From Acetobacteraceae bacterium (GTDB lineage: Bacteria > Pseudomonadota > Alphaproteobacteria > Acetobacterales > Acetobacteraceae), in NCBI GenBank assembly GCA_003164305.1, contig PLSZ01000036.1:1-20024 (forward strand): a stretch of DNA of 20,024 nt, read 5' to 3'. The stretch's first letter is position 1; every line of letters starts with the position of its first letter. The position numbers and the translations under genes were made by a program. The notes under the pieces are model-generated. The model did not search any database, was not told where the DNA came from, and saw only the letters and a list, made by a program, of their open reading frames with translations. Below are positions 19,001-20,024 of the stretch, piece after piece.

Positions 19001-19174
19001 GTCATCACGTTCGTCGATCCGGTCAACGGCGCGGACGCCGATCAGCCCGTTTCGCCCATGGCGCGGGATCAGGCGTGGCTGCTGGTCGATCCCTCGATGA
19101 TTGGCGACACTGACGGTGACGGCGGTCCTGGCCTGGCACCGTCACCGATCCGCTGGGAAAGCCACACGCCATGA
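563..19174 (+). CDS. Giant (6203 aa) RTX / beta-propeller / beta-helix / malectin / cadherin-like mosaic surface protein
   Basis: A single open frame encodes a protein of roughly 600 kDa, probably an exported calcium-binding adhesin or matrix protein. Approximate order by residue: unrecognised N-domain 1-169; RTX nonapeptides 172-763; seven-bladed propeller 800-1217; beta-helix 1223-1685; two LSNPGFE domains 1688-2028; Ig-like 2053-2158; beta-helix units from 2163, 2873, 3881 and 4821, two carrying golvesin-like and malectin-like inserts; nidogen-like sandwich 5368-5543; SbsA-type Ig 5560-5690; three cadherin-like domains 5691-5980; Ala/Pro-rich tail to 6203. There is no signal peptide or membrane segment. 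I count only three cysteines (98, 387, 1401), as is usual for large RTX adhesins. The ATG at 563 is the only usable start, because an in-frame stop lies at 515 with no GTG/TTG between; its Shine-Dalgarno is weak. The RTX block near the N-terminus is atypical. Type I-like export and sugar binding are inferred from domains; no catalytic site is recognisable. Confidence 0.95.
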   Translation: MTKTVKLGSLDALVGLTFGSNAFTNASATAINGSITNSASSPNQVLTYVGMTGTVGSAFIAMNSISFQVTNISDTTNTLTVDAFVGTTLVGAMDFTVCGFSATGIALAAMPLDSLVTQAGNLSGLAGSLFVLGLNAAGATAQTMAFGIGKSYNFIPGAQVHYATAADPVLKGGAGPQMLIGLSGNDTITAGAGPTIIHGGPGNDVLTAGSGGDTIYGGTGNDTIEGGPGNSTIYGDTGNDLIQGGNGNNTITGGSGNDTILSGAGNDTIVGGSGNDSIRGEGGNDTIQGGSGNDIIDGYAGGDTIYGGTGNDTIDGDAGSDTILGGTGTDVIYGDNGIDNTLFGGQGSDYLSAAGSSDDQVFGGSGDSTIYGGVNNDTLSGGEGADCIFGGTGPDQITGGSGNDTITGGGGFNIILGGTGNNSIQGGTAGDLIHGGDGGDTIAGGAGPETIYAGALPSLITAGTGEDLLVGGASQDTIAGGVGDDTIYAGSAPGNVLSGGAGNDLIYGTDSIGTPGHGDTITGGTGNATIHGSAGDDSITGGSGNDDIYAGMGNQTIVGGTGSDLIDGGPGNDSLMAGTGTADVTTYGGTGNDTIVGNAGDDLLYGGSGTDLIEGGAGSNVIYGGTGGGTQILAGAGNDTIWASTGGHDSISGGTGNVEIFAEGGSNTIVGGTGNDTIEGELTGNLISGGSGNDLLVGGDGNDTINAGDPSQSSPGTGQDTIYGDVSGNDSVTGNAGNDQIYAGAGTNTIVSGSGPGTQVYNPGVASVVTYAETPVPEQNPVLTAAANAAAALPANVATSGVWATLAGGNGSILGTPTTNDGGPAIAASATARYVAWIDIAGGIPAVYVVTETGSAWNQLAGSAQGGGISGLLSAAAAPAIALLASGQPIVAWTAQTVGGSDIDVAEYSPAANGGAGGWVALGGSLSAGGISQTGKASNAQILLVNGQPTVVWLDASGGVSNIYAARWSGSSWVALGSGATSGGGISGSSLAVTQFAAATDGTRIAVAWTQDFAAAPSQIYLRQYSGGTWSALSGSASGTGISQGLYAASAPTVAYAGGSLFAAWRQYISNPAQSETIFQQAPVIYAAEYAGTAWQPAGTGAETGFGVSGNPDVALAPKLASNGTQLMLAWSDEFIDSSGINSFLTNISPDSHLYVLTWNGSAFAQAQPGQASGEGVAQSDGGLDELSLTLDPNGNPFAAWADAGDALPALRVMGTLSPSSAVTVATPSTLAGLLSGPNAGDGDVIYLTAGSYSGAIALSSANAGVTLVGQPGLGAVLDGSVTVGGVNVTLQGVTVSGDISASGSGFALRESQLTSGTLTLTGANQVVIDNVLEGGVSLLGATNVVLRGNTITASGTTNGIEIGPGNGGTIDHNIVVLANIGIDIANAFTGAILDNEIVFCVTGVNYFAAAALSGNQITFNTTGVNATVNNSSGGFGFVAGSGVNTISGNTTGVQLAGQMQNQVITGNVTGVSGTGTIGGDTLSLANDINANTTGIGEFTGTIQFNRIDGNGTGISATSNLQILHNLIYNNTTVGLEVSSVSNVQTSDNTFYTATGDNIRIENGSSNVEIQNSILWALNGYDIYVGNDSQSGFFSDYNTLYAGPNGILVYWTRNFTDILDWQDDVGLYDLHSVGSTVVNPTDGMPRFVDANDARFQLLPLVGGQTASDAALEQGNPIAEYDVPAQSGNLLSNPGFEQGLTDWTTDPAALAGVAPDGPAAYDGANYFYAGPNTASGYAQQQVNLLQGGYSPTQIDSGTLTISFGGYTRSLAASTPDQGSITVSFIGASGTTVLGTMTVDSTNPTTQWTLTSGTAALPVGTRFILYQFNANRETASDDNAYLDDAFVSLSAVSGPQSAVPGIGANYLSNPGFESGLDGWTSSPGSAAGSSGQQTGYPAAFTGGSYYVPGAVQQGFVTQTVKLLNSGLSASQIDAGGLNLVFGGRVISANSFPPDQGQITVTLLAADDKTVLGSTTVQAPNITDRWALVGGTTALLAGTRYVQYTFTATEQTGGEAYDGSFLDDAFVSTSPIGVATSDGAYSSPAVADSTSGAAQITLTAPVLYVNWADNAPHVITWNNYGTAAAANQSVTIELYQETPVGNGLPGEPKLLETIATVPNTGSYTWIPTPATVPYGTEGLIIQVSLVSDPAVAARSTEPFTVPPNGDTYYVNDGSTANAQYTTAPASNRNDGLQPSQPLPDIDNVLRNYTLTSGSVIQVDPGFYAEIDPVDLSGIYNYGLGIDQGFTIQGPTNGSAAILTPAIPGNPVNLIQLEDANLVTVNDLTLQNAGRGVLVQNSAGFSATGLTIAGMANEGIRIDSGSTVTLLDDITVTSSGLSGIYVDGTAGTISAVDITNSGSAKNSSNNVSSPMYGSGLYINGPVAAISGTFADNFSWGVYLADPGSVSVTDSTIFGNEQGLYVYDDSGSAIIGDPVLTDNAGNVIHDNVGYGIFATGTVTVTGNVVYNEGKYDTASLFTYGIEAQAGASATENVVYASAVGILDDDGALISANRVYDNAMSGIYDFSDDEGGNSPTAITLNVIYSNGTGITDQRDDSSPTVLIGNNLIYANTTAAIAILGNDGITVVNNTIDQPTGVGVSITDANSGTHLSNNIFAIGAGTGIVVGPASETGFASDYNMFWLTNATAGAIGEWQNAPEITLAAWQATTLTDAGSFTGNPLFVNPTGAEGVLGYVSPSQPGYDDDFHLQSEYQDFRGGGTAPIIGSSGKPVFPAIVGGADAAQSPAIDRGAPTSGYANEPAPNGDYINLGDFGNTAQAAESPAEYILVLAPAAGVTLQDGATAAITWRSSGFTGAVNLAYSTNGTTFTSIASGITNSGSYTWTVPSGLAAGNTYVIQVSAVSASVSALSAQFSVSPKITNYYVNDGTPGQYTTAPGGNSNNGLSPATPKLSIQALLTAYTLGAGDIIYVDGGTYTLTTNINLGSKNSGTSASDTFSIIGPTSGTPAVLSRGNLNSGVDVFDIQGGSYITIENLTITGANVGVELGGASAGVLLTNDTVTANSDIGIEIDFNSGTTKTAVTGLVIQNDVIDGNGLNVEDGTNYGSDQDGVLVRQGNGGVRIVNDQVYDNNQAGVYLADGDTGAGVSTVDGGAYYGQNLNDDFYTGYGIYDAAGSLIENVQAYANLGDGINSINSSGSIDVQSGTVTGSTVFGNTDAGIYGDAALISGNLVYNQLSTSWDAIDLNGASTGTGNTVFGGTTGIYVDPPAEALANVVYDESGAGIWYGASSADDTPGGGPVSIFGNTVYGDGIGIYGTEYAVGTIVPIDGNLIYQNTTDGISLIGGRDQSIVNNTIDEPAGSGISITGAATATAIENNIIEVGAGPGIVVSANSESGFSSDYNLFDLTGSAAAIGTWEGIGFTSLANWYYELGLDQHSQTGNPDFVSPAGANDVLGFGAPTGATQVIDNSAASEFSTTGKWTMETGSGLGGTELETAAGSGATATWTFTGLTIGQTYEIGATWSGLSGIGNARYTVTDSTGAVLTGTILGQYNGSSPTGITASGTTFAVAGQFVATGSSAAVTVTGDAADAVLADATVLVPVGVNGGAGDNFHVQPGSPAIDAGDPTTPSLLEPGPNGGRVNLGYDGDTAEAQTSPSATAIQVLSPAGLAKYQVGASVPINFGAYGLLASQPILLLHAGGAAIGTALDGNWSGDAFRMSGTTVSETFSATQIGTLAGIPAALFSTAAEASGGNSGQSLNFDLPVPNGSYTMTLYFADPQATAAGQTVFNIVANGATLQSNYDIFAAAKAVYNDGHHAVSLTLSVTVTGGQGLALDFVNGATNTYGALVNGIELNAANPGGTTSPTATVQVSTDGGTTWSQIASGVSINPFGQGQFVWTAPAADAGDTALVRVLSGTASGTSSSIQLANNGTIFYVNDASQVGDQYTTEPGNDANTGKTADQPMQSVAALLRAYPIGPGDTIEVDAGTYNLPTNIVLPAADSGSAAAPVLITGPTNGAAAIFNRADTATGTDVIDLSGVSDIVIQNLTLKGAYNGVEISNTGSRVTLLNDTVTNNSNLGIEVFANAAVLLKDDQVSNTGGAGLYLSGGGQTVMGGAYDNDGADGIYGSAPGVLVEGVVAYGDTGVANGDGIDLNGGTVSGSTVFGNLLNGIVMIGGLVSGNLVYDQLNASGEAIHAENGATATGDTVYGNVDGIFAGTNAIVEDNVAYDNSGAGILYINAPGLNDNDNGPASISGNTVYDNGIGISGNDIYAGVTIPIANNLIYQNATAGISLTNGFNQQVVNNTIDELTGAGIWISGTIVTTTIENNIIAVTAGPALQVAPAAENGLVSDYNFFDLSGTGAVGSWEAISYGSLSGWYYATGLDQHSQTGDPDFVDPAGANGDLGFLSLPGTASVITVASPSGYADTGVWTSATGTGGAGTSALQTAAGSGGTATWSFSGLTPGAVYQVAANWPMFNSNEGEARYTVRDANGVVIAQGVFNQNDVASSGLTADSAGFNAIGQITATTGAITVTLSGVDGAEVIADAAFVQEVGINEGADDDFHLVASSPAIDAGNPASPFTTEPAPNGGRVNQGYDGDTPAAQTGGSTQTLFVTNPAQYGKYEVGQLVPIDIAGDDLGQSQAVLLMAAGGGPIVNATEGNWQAGAFQTTGTSFTNTASITGLSGIPNALFANGAEAANATPGTALNFALPAANGGYTLRLFFADANSTAAGQDVFNIVVNGTTLVANYDAFAAAGGQNKAVELDLPVNVSGGTGVNLSFVNASGTYDAFVNGIELDQAVPGALTPLANIAVSTNNGQTWSTIATDVPINRFGQAQYDWTVDRTSAGSTALIRVTSGTVTATSQPFLLANGGTSFYINDESQTGDQYTTAIGNDANSGKSPDQPMESLAALLRAYPIGPGDTIFVDTGNYLSTTPIVLPASESGTLAEPVVITGPPNGGTAVIDRGNTVIGTGVIDDDSASHVTIENLALTGAEEGVFIRGASIGVTLSNDTMFGNANEGIYLANGGTISGLTIADSVIRNNASVGIAFNGNEDFGIAATLSNNQVYDNAGDGIDVVDWANAVTIAGGSVFDNMGLGLSLTATITVSGVQVYGNAKDGIDVYSGFGPPTVSGDTVYSNAKAGIYAEGGLVTGNLVYDQVGTADAAIELDFGATGSGNTVYGSSTGLGLEDTAEALNNVVYGSSGDGISLEYTNYNYTITGNILYGNEIGIGGGGTSSEIENNLIYNNVASGIAITSGATLSILNNTVYQPTGQALTLAGVSDVTVENNILWVNVGDIVNVASGATTGFLSDYNLYYLGADSTPATLGLWQGTTEATLSGWQTASGQDKIGSKVGNPDFVDMTGADGIIGGPGTPVGAGYDDDFELQKGSPAINAGNGYAAPATDLLGQAPHDDPATANGPVLYVQSNSAAVAPGGGTLLSVPADGGVATYTLPFSFSFFGVSYSSVIVSSQGYLQFAGPDDTGGDTPSMAGLLANARIAPFWSNFNTAAATGDGVFVSATATSVTFRWLAGLSSNPVNVAVTLNSNGSFSFAYGAGNANRAPVIGVSAGNGVLYALSTANGNATMANAAVETWTPHPGDAGIGALEFLGNSADTTPPTVVSVTPIPVNNGTTGLAFTSLTVSVSEPLDLVSADSPANDSLIRADSNGQFNTTGAVAIPVDPVYVPGSTTVTLRLPNGALAPGEYQLTLSGTRAIFDTSANALAGNGTTTGTNYVTVFTINRASDVAPVATAQSVTVAEDASVQIVLAATDQQGNSLTYSVATPPAQGAVPAIVNGDTLTYTPDANFFGADSFVFQATDPDGESSQASVGVTITPIDQPPVALAQNVSVMHDMAQLIVLGGSDAETPASELIYAIATQPSYGTLTAVPGNGDAFVYTPEPGYLGVDDFSFTVTDTGNPAGNLSDATSSAPATVEIAVLDSAPLGVPARFTTRENVPLNVPAATGVLASDLDSAGDALTAALATGVAHGTLLLNANGSFVYTPAAGFSGTDSFTYMPHGAFSVGASVTVTITVAATGAAPPTPPSPPSGGLAAPAAGLPVSGGGGAGIATADAEESAVTGTAAATGAAAPVLAGATPAAIQLTSAARIASAVVAGPLAETASAGASPIAAVALPSRAVLAMPAPWSGPWADTPGLAPIVLPDITVPGDETSSLMLPAIPEISQLPRAFAAAARRYTEVAPSVITFVDPVNGADADQPVSPMARDQAWLLVDPSMIGDTDGDGGPGLAPSPIRWESHTP
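1076..2850 (+). repeat. RTX (GGxGxDxxx) calcium-binding nonapeptide array
   Basis: About 590 residues (172-763) follow a nine-residue period with the local consensus GG-T/S-GNDTI-x, for example GGTGNDTIYGG and GGSGNDTI. By length this is about 65 nonapeptide slots, several degenerate or interrupted (e.g. around 2090-2110 and 2690-2710). In this family the Asp and Gly positions bind calcium in a parallel beta-roll, which folds outside the cell where calcium is high and aids type I secretion. At DNA level the 15-mer GGCAACGACACGATC recurs many times, so the block is prone to copy-number change and to misassembly from short reads. RTX blocks usually sit near the C-terminus; here the array is N-terminal. 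Confidence 0.95.
2960..4215 (+). repeat. Seven-bladed beta-propeller of the giant protein
   Basis: Residues 800-1217 hold a repeat of about 50-60 residues. Its pattern is a hydrophobic strand ending in P-x-V/A-A-W, then an I/L-Y-x-A-x-Y/W strand, then W-x-x-L-G-G-S followed by GGIS. Units begin near 3010, 3199, 3379, 3538, 3718, 3913 and 4123. The last unit lacks the W-x-x-L outer strand, while the block opens with an orphan SGVWATLAGG strand. This is the circular closure usual in propellers, with the N-terminal strand completing the last blade. It resembles sialidase/PQQ-like propellers in outline, but I see no catalytic residues. A binding or spacer role is likely. Confidence 0.7.
4229..5612 (+). 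other. Right-handed parallel beta-helix 1 with SDYN cap
   Basis: Residues 1223-1685 begin with the typical helix-entry motif (GDGDVIYLTAGSYSGAI). Coils of about 20-25 residues follow, rich in Asn ladders such as NNVLEGG, LRGNTITASGT and ILHNLIYNNT, as in the pectate-lyase/NosD superfamily. The end is a cap starting SDYNTLYAGPNG and continuing through PRFVDANDARFQL. This copy lacks the YYVNDG header of the other four helices, so it is the most divergent. No polysaccharide-lyase or epimerase active site is evident. Confidence 0.8.
5624..6650 (+). repeat. Tandem LSNPGFE-type carbohydrate-binding-like domains
   Basis: Two adjacent modules start at residues 1688 (LLSNPGFEQGLTDWT) and 1863 (YLSNPGFESGLDGWT), a 175-residue period. 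Both share the inner motifs Q-x-V-x-LL, QID-S/A-G, PDQG-x-I-TV and a closing LDDAFVS. Domains opening N-x-GFE-x-G-x-x-x-W are jelly-roll sandwiches often found beside carbohydrate-active modules, so glycan binding is plausible but not shown. The copies clearly differ, so this is an old duplication. Confidence 0.75.
6719..9175 (+). repeat. Module A: Ig-like domain, beta-helix 2, SDYN/choice-of-anchor-like cap, Ig-like domain
   Basis: An Ig-like domain (residues 2053-2158, ending NTGSYTWIPTPATV) precedes the header DTYYVNDGSTANAQYTTAP at 7049. The header leads into beta-helix 2 with many short Asn-rich coils. The cap runs from SDYNMFWL near 8447 through NPLFVNPTGAEGVLGY and DDDFHLQ to SPAIDRGAP, without insertion. 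It is followed by an uninterrupted Ig-like domain (2773-2869) with ITWRSSGFTGAVNLAYSTNG and NSGSYTWTVP, resembling the Ser/Thr-rich KRE9/KNH-type sandwich. This module is the plain reference form against which the inserted domains of modules B and C can be seen. Confidence 0.8.
9176..12199 (+). repeat. Module B: beta-helix 3 with golvesin-like and malectin-like inserts
   Basis: The header NYYVNDGTPGQYTTAPGG (residue 2873) opens beta-helix 3. Its cap starts at SDYNLFDL (10607) and reaches FVSPAGANDVLGF. It then breaks for a golvesin/Xly-like sandwich of about 140 residues (10799-11215; ATWTFTGLTIGQTYEIGATW). The cap resumes as DNFHVQPGSPAIDAGDP (11237). Next come the first strands of an Ig-like domain (to about 11476) and a malectin-like domain (11477 to about 11990; VPNGSYTMTLYFAD, NYDIFAAA, VNGIEL). 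The second Ig half follows, STDGGTTWSQIASG through FVWTAP. Golvesin-like and malectin domains bind carbohydrate in known proteins. Confidence 0.8.
12200..15019 (+). repeat. Module C: beta-helix 4 with golvesin-like and malectin-like inserts
   Basis: Same plan as module B. The header FYVNDASQVGDQYTTEPG opens beta-helix 4, followed by the cap FVDPAGANGDLGF (13586). A golvesin-like insert occupies about 13637-14070 (TATWSFSGLTPGAVYQ). The cap resumes as DDDFHLVASSPAIDAGNP (14081). The first Ig half, a malectin-like domain (14321 to about 14815; NGGYTLRLFFAD, NYDAFAAAGG, VNGIEL) and the second Ig half (STNNGQTWSTIATD, YDWTVD) follow. Protein similarity to module B runs the full length, and the header is closest to module D. 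Confidence 0.8.
15020..16660 (+). repeat. Module D: beta-helix 5 with plain cap
   Basis: The header FYINDESQTGDQYTTAIG and AALLRAYPIGPGDTI (residue 4856 on) lead into the last beta-helix. Its cap (SDYNLYYL near 16333, NPDFVDMTGADGIIGG, DDDFELQKGSPAINAGN) is again uninterrupted. No Ig or malectin domain follows; the chain goes directly to the nidogen-like region. The header is nearly identical to that of module C at protein level but widely different at synonymous sites. Confidence 0.8.
16661..17632 (+). other. Nidogen-like beta-sandwich followed by SbsA-type Ig-like domain
   Basis: Residues 5368-5543 contain LPFSFSFFGVSYSSVIVSSQ and a later IAPFWSNFN strand. This pattern of an FF-G-x-x-Y-x-S strand, an S-x-G-Y-L-x-F strand and a PFW strand resembles nidogen extracellular-like sandwiches. 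Residues 5560-5690 begin DTTPPTVVSVTP and continue with SVSEPLDL, YQLTLSGTRAIFD and the Ca-site-like NALAGNG, as in SbsA/Big_5 Ig-like domains. Both are extracellular adhesion or spacer folds; the exact family of the first is less certain. Confidence 0.6.
17633..18505 (+). repeat. Three tandem cadherin-like (VCBS/tandem-95-type) domains
   Basis: Three units of about 90-100 residues start at DVAPVATAQSVTVAEDASVQ, QPPVALAQNVSVMHDMAQ and APLGVPARFTTRENVPLN. Each ends with the hallmark F/L-x-YTP-x-x-x-F/Y-x-G-x-D-x-F-x-F/Y-x-x-x-D/P (TYTPDANFFGADSFVFQATD, VYTPEPGYLGVDDFSFTVTD, VYTPAAGFSGTDSFTYMPHG). Such domains form calcium-stiffened stalks in large bacterial adhesins. They sit just before the C-terminal tail. 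Confidence 0.85.
18506..19171 (+). other. Ala/Pro-rich C-terminal tail, possible uncleaved secretion signal
   Basis: The tail (residues 5982-6203) opens with a proline hinge (PPTPPSPPSGG) and a glycine run, passes an Ala/Thr-rich low-complexity segment, and ends in a more ordered segment (ISQLPRAFAAAARRYTEVAP, then WLLVDPSMIGDTDGDGGPG). DTDGDG resembles a calcium-binding EF-hand/dockerin loop. Type I substrates carry uncleaved C-terminal signals, so the last stretch may serve export; this is inference from position. No LPXTG, PEP-CTERM or T9SS-type sorting motif is present. Confidence 0.45.
18580..18588 (+). repeat. G9 mononucleotide tract inside the giant gene
   Basis: Nine consecutive G lie in the glycine hinge of the tail, spanning the end of a Ser codon and Gly codons. 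Losing one G would bring a stop at 18630-18632 and gaining one a stop at 18751-18753. Either change removes most of the C-terminal tail while leaving all folded domains intact. It is the longest homopolymer I noticed in the window. Confidence 0.85.
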
Positions 19175-19175
19175 C

Positions 19176-19181
19176 GGGGGA
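19176..19181 (+). promoter_or_regulatory. Ribosome binding site of the DUF3467 gene
   Basis: GGGGGA lies 7 nt before the ATG at 19189, ideal spacing for a Shine-Dalgarno. The in-frame ATG at 19171, which overlaps the preceding stop as ATGA, has no comparable signal upstream. This decides the start in favour of 19189. Confidence 0.75.
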
Positions 19182-19188
19182 AAACGCG

Positions 19189-19515
19189 ATGTCCGACAGC
19201 AACGCCGACGCCGGGAAGGAGCCGAAACCAATTGACCTGACGGCCGCCGACCAGGTGCTGAACACGCGCGTCACCTGGGACGACAGCAAAATGGTCACCA
19301 CCTTCGCCAACGTGGTGAACGTGCTGGTGACGCGGGAAGAACTCACGCTGCTGTTCGGCATGAACCAGACCTGGAACGCGTCGCAGAGCAAGGAACTGAC
19401 GGTGCAGTTGAGCAACCGTATCGTTCTGACGCCGTACGCGGCGAAACGGCTGCTGACCTTGTTGACGGCCCGCATGCGCGATTACGAAGCGCGTGTCGGG
19501 CCGCTGACGTTGTAG
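19189..19515 (+). CDS. DUF3467 family protein
   Basis: A 108-residue soluble protein without signal peptide or membrane segment. The family marks are present: V-T-T-F-A-N-V-V-N-V near residues 36-45, the E-E-L-x-L-L-F-G strand at 50-57, and NRIVLTPYAAKRLLTLL at 76-92, which matches the QRIVMSPYTAKRLLALL-like core of DUF3467. Length fits the family (about 100 aa). The biochemical role of DUF3467 is not established to my knowledge. The start at 19189 is chosen for its GGGGGA ribosome site; a start at 19171 would add six residues and overlap the giant gene's stop, suggesting translational coupling either way. It sits 14 nt after the giant gene and 18 nt before the GAF gene, so it probably belongs to their operon and may act in regulation, assembly or export of the giant protein. 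That role is inference from context. Confidence 0.85.
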   Translation: MSDSNADAGKEPKPIDLTAADQVLNTRVTWDDSKMVTTFANVVNVLVTREELTLLFGMNQTWNASQSKELTVQLSNRIVLTPYAAKRLLTLLTARMRDYEARVGPLTL

Positions 19516-19533
19516 CAACGGACCCGCGCCGCC

Positions 19534-20024
19534 ATGGACTCCGACAGCACGACCGAGACAACCGGCGCTACCGTCACGCCGCTGGATCAGGTGCTGTGGA
19601 ATGGGCTGACCGGCGAGACCGGGCTGGTGCCGTTCGCCCAGTACTGGCTGGCGCTGTTGTCGCGGATGGTGCCGGGGGCGGCGCGAGCGGTCGTGGTGCT
19701 GCGTCAGGACGGCGTGTTGAGCCCGGTGGCGCGGTGGCCGGAGGGTGATCTCGGTTCGGCCCAACTGAGCCAGATCGCTGACCTCGCGCTGCGCGAACGG
19801 CGTGGGGTGTTCAGCCGTCCGCGCGGCCGCGGCGCGGCGGCCTCGCATCTGGCGCTGCCGTTGCTCTGGGATGGCGAGGACCGGGGCGTCGTCGCGGTGG
19901 AATGCGACGGCATCGGCGACGCCGCGCTCCGCGACGCGATGCGGCAGTTGCAGTGGGGCGCGTCCTGGATCGAATTGCGCCAGCGCCGGGGTCAGGCCGC
20001 CGAGGACAAAGCCCGCCTGACACA
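19534..20024 (+). CDS. GAF-domain protein, N-terminal part (possible GAF/HlyD-type adaptor), 3'-truncated by window
   Basis: The frame is open from ATG 19534 to the window end (163 codons). A short polar N-terminus with many Asp and Thr is followed by PLDQVLWNGLTGETG. A compact alpha/beta domain at about residues 34-145 has GAF features: an amphipathic helix (FAQYWLALLSRMV), a VVVLRQDG strand pair, ARWPEG, and the LALPLLWDGEDRGVVAVECD strand pair. A charged helix (WIELRQRRGQAAEDKARL) then begins and may be a linker or coiled coil. GAF domains bind small ligands or mediate dimerisation. I recall GAF domains N-terminal to HlyD-type membrane-fusion proteins near giant repeat proteins, which would suit this context, but the transmembrane, coiled-coil and lipoyl parts would lie outside the window. 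A sensor kinase or cyclase is an alternative. Start choice is tentative; the Shine-Dalgarno is weak, which fits coupling to the upstream DUF3467 gene. Confidence 0.65.
   Translation, partial: MDSDSTTETTGATVTPLDQVLWNGLTGETGLVPFAQYWLALLSRMVPGAARAVVVLRQDGVLSPVARWPEGDLGSAQLSQIADLALRERRGVFSRPRGRGAAASHLALPLLWDGEDRGVVAVECDGIGDAALRDAMRQLQWGASWIELRQRRGQAAEDKARLT

Overview
The window is GC-rich, bacterial and read entirely on the + strand. The ATP-type PEP carboxykinase, the GC-biased codon use and the Ala/Gly/Thr-rich proteins suggest an alphaproteobacterium, perhaps Rhodospirillales/Acetobacteraceae. The taxon is an inference only.

Layout: (1) 1-320 is the 3' end of pckA, closed by a strong rho-independent terminator at 345-372. 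(2) 373-562 is a short non-coding leader with an inverted repeat ending 5 nt before the next start codon. (3) 563-19174 is one uninterrupted gene for a 6203-residue protein (roughly 600 kDa) that fills about 93% of the window. (4) 19189-19515 encodes a DUF3467-family protein of 108 aa. (5) 19534 to the window end is the 5' part of a gene whose product begins with a GAF-like domain; it may be a GAF/HlyD-type membrane-fusion adaptor, but the decisive part lies outside the window.

The giant protein is a mosaic of extracellular modules. In order these are: an unrecognised N-terminal domain without a signal peptide; about 590 residues of RTX calcium-binding nonapeptides; a seven-bladed beta-propeller; a right-handed beta-helix; two tandem LSNPGFE-type domains; four further beta-helix units, two of them carrying golvesin-like and malectin-like domains as insertions; a nidogen-like sandwich; an SbsA-type Ig domain; three cadherin-like domains; and an Ala/Pro-rich tail with a G9 tract. 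RTX repeats without a Sec signal point to one-step (type I-like) export. The modules point to a calcium-dependent surface or matrix protein that binds carbohydrate, i.e. a giant adhesin or matrix component.

The three genes after the terminator are nearly contiguous (14 and 18 nt gaps) and probably form an operon. A cargo gene is followed by a small DUF3467 protein and a possibly export-related GAF protein, which makes this locus a candidate for a poorly described giant-protein secretion unit. No RNA gene, transposon, CRISPR array or integrase is visible.
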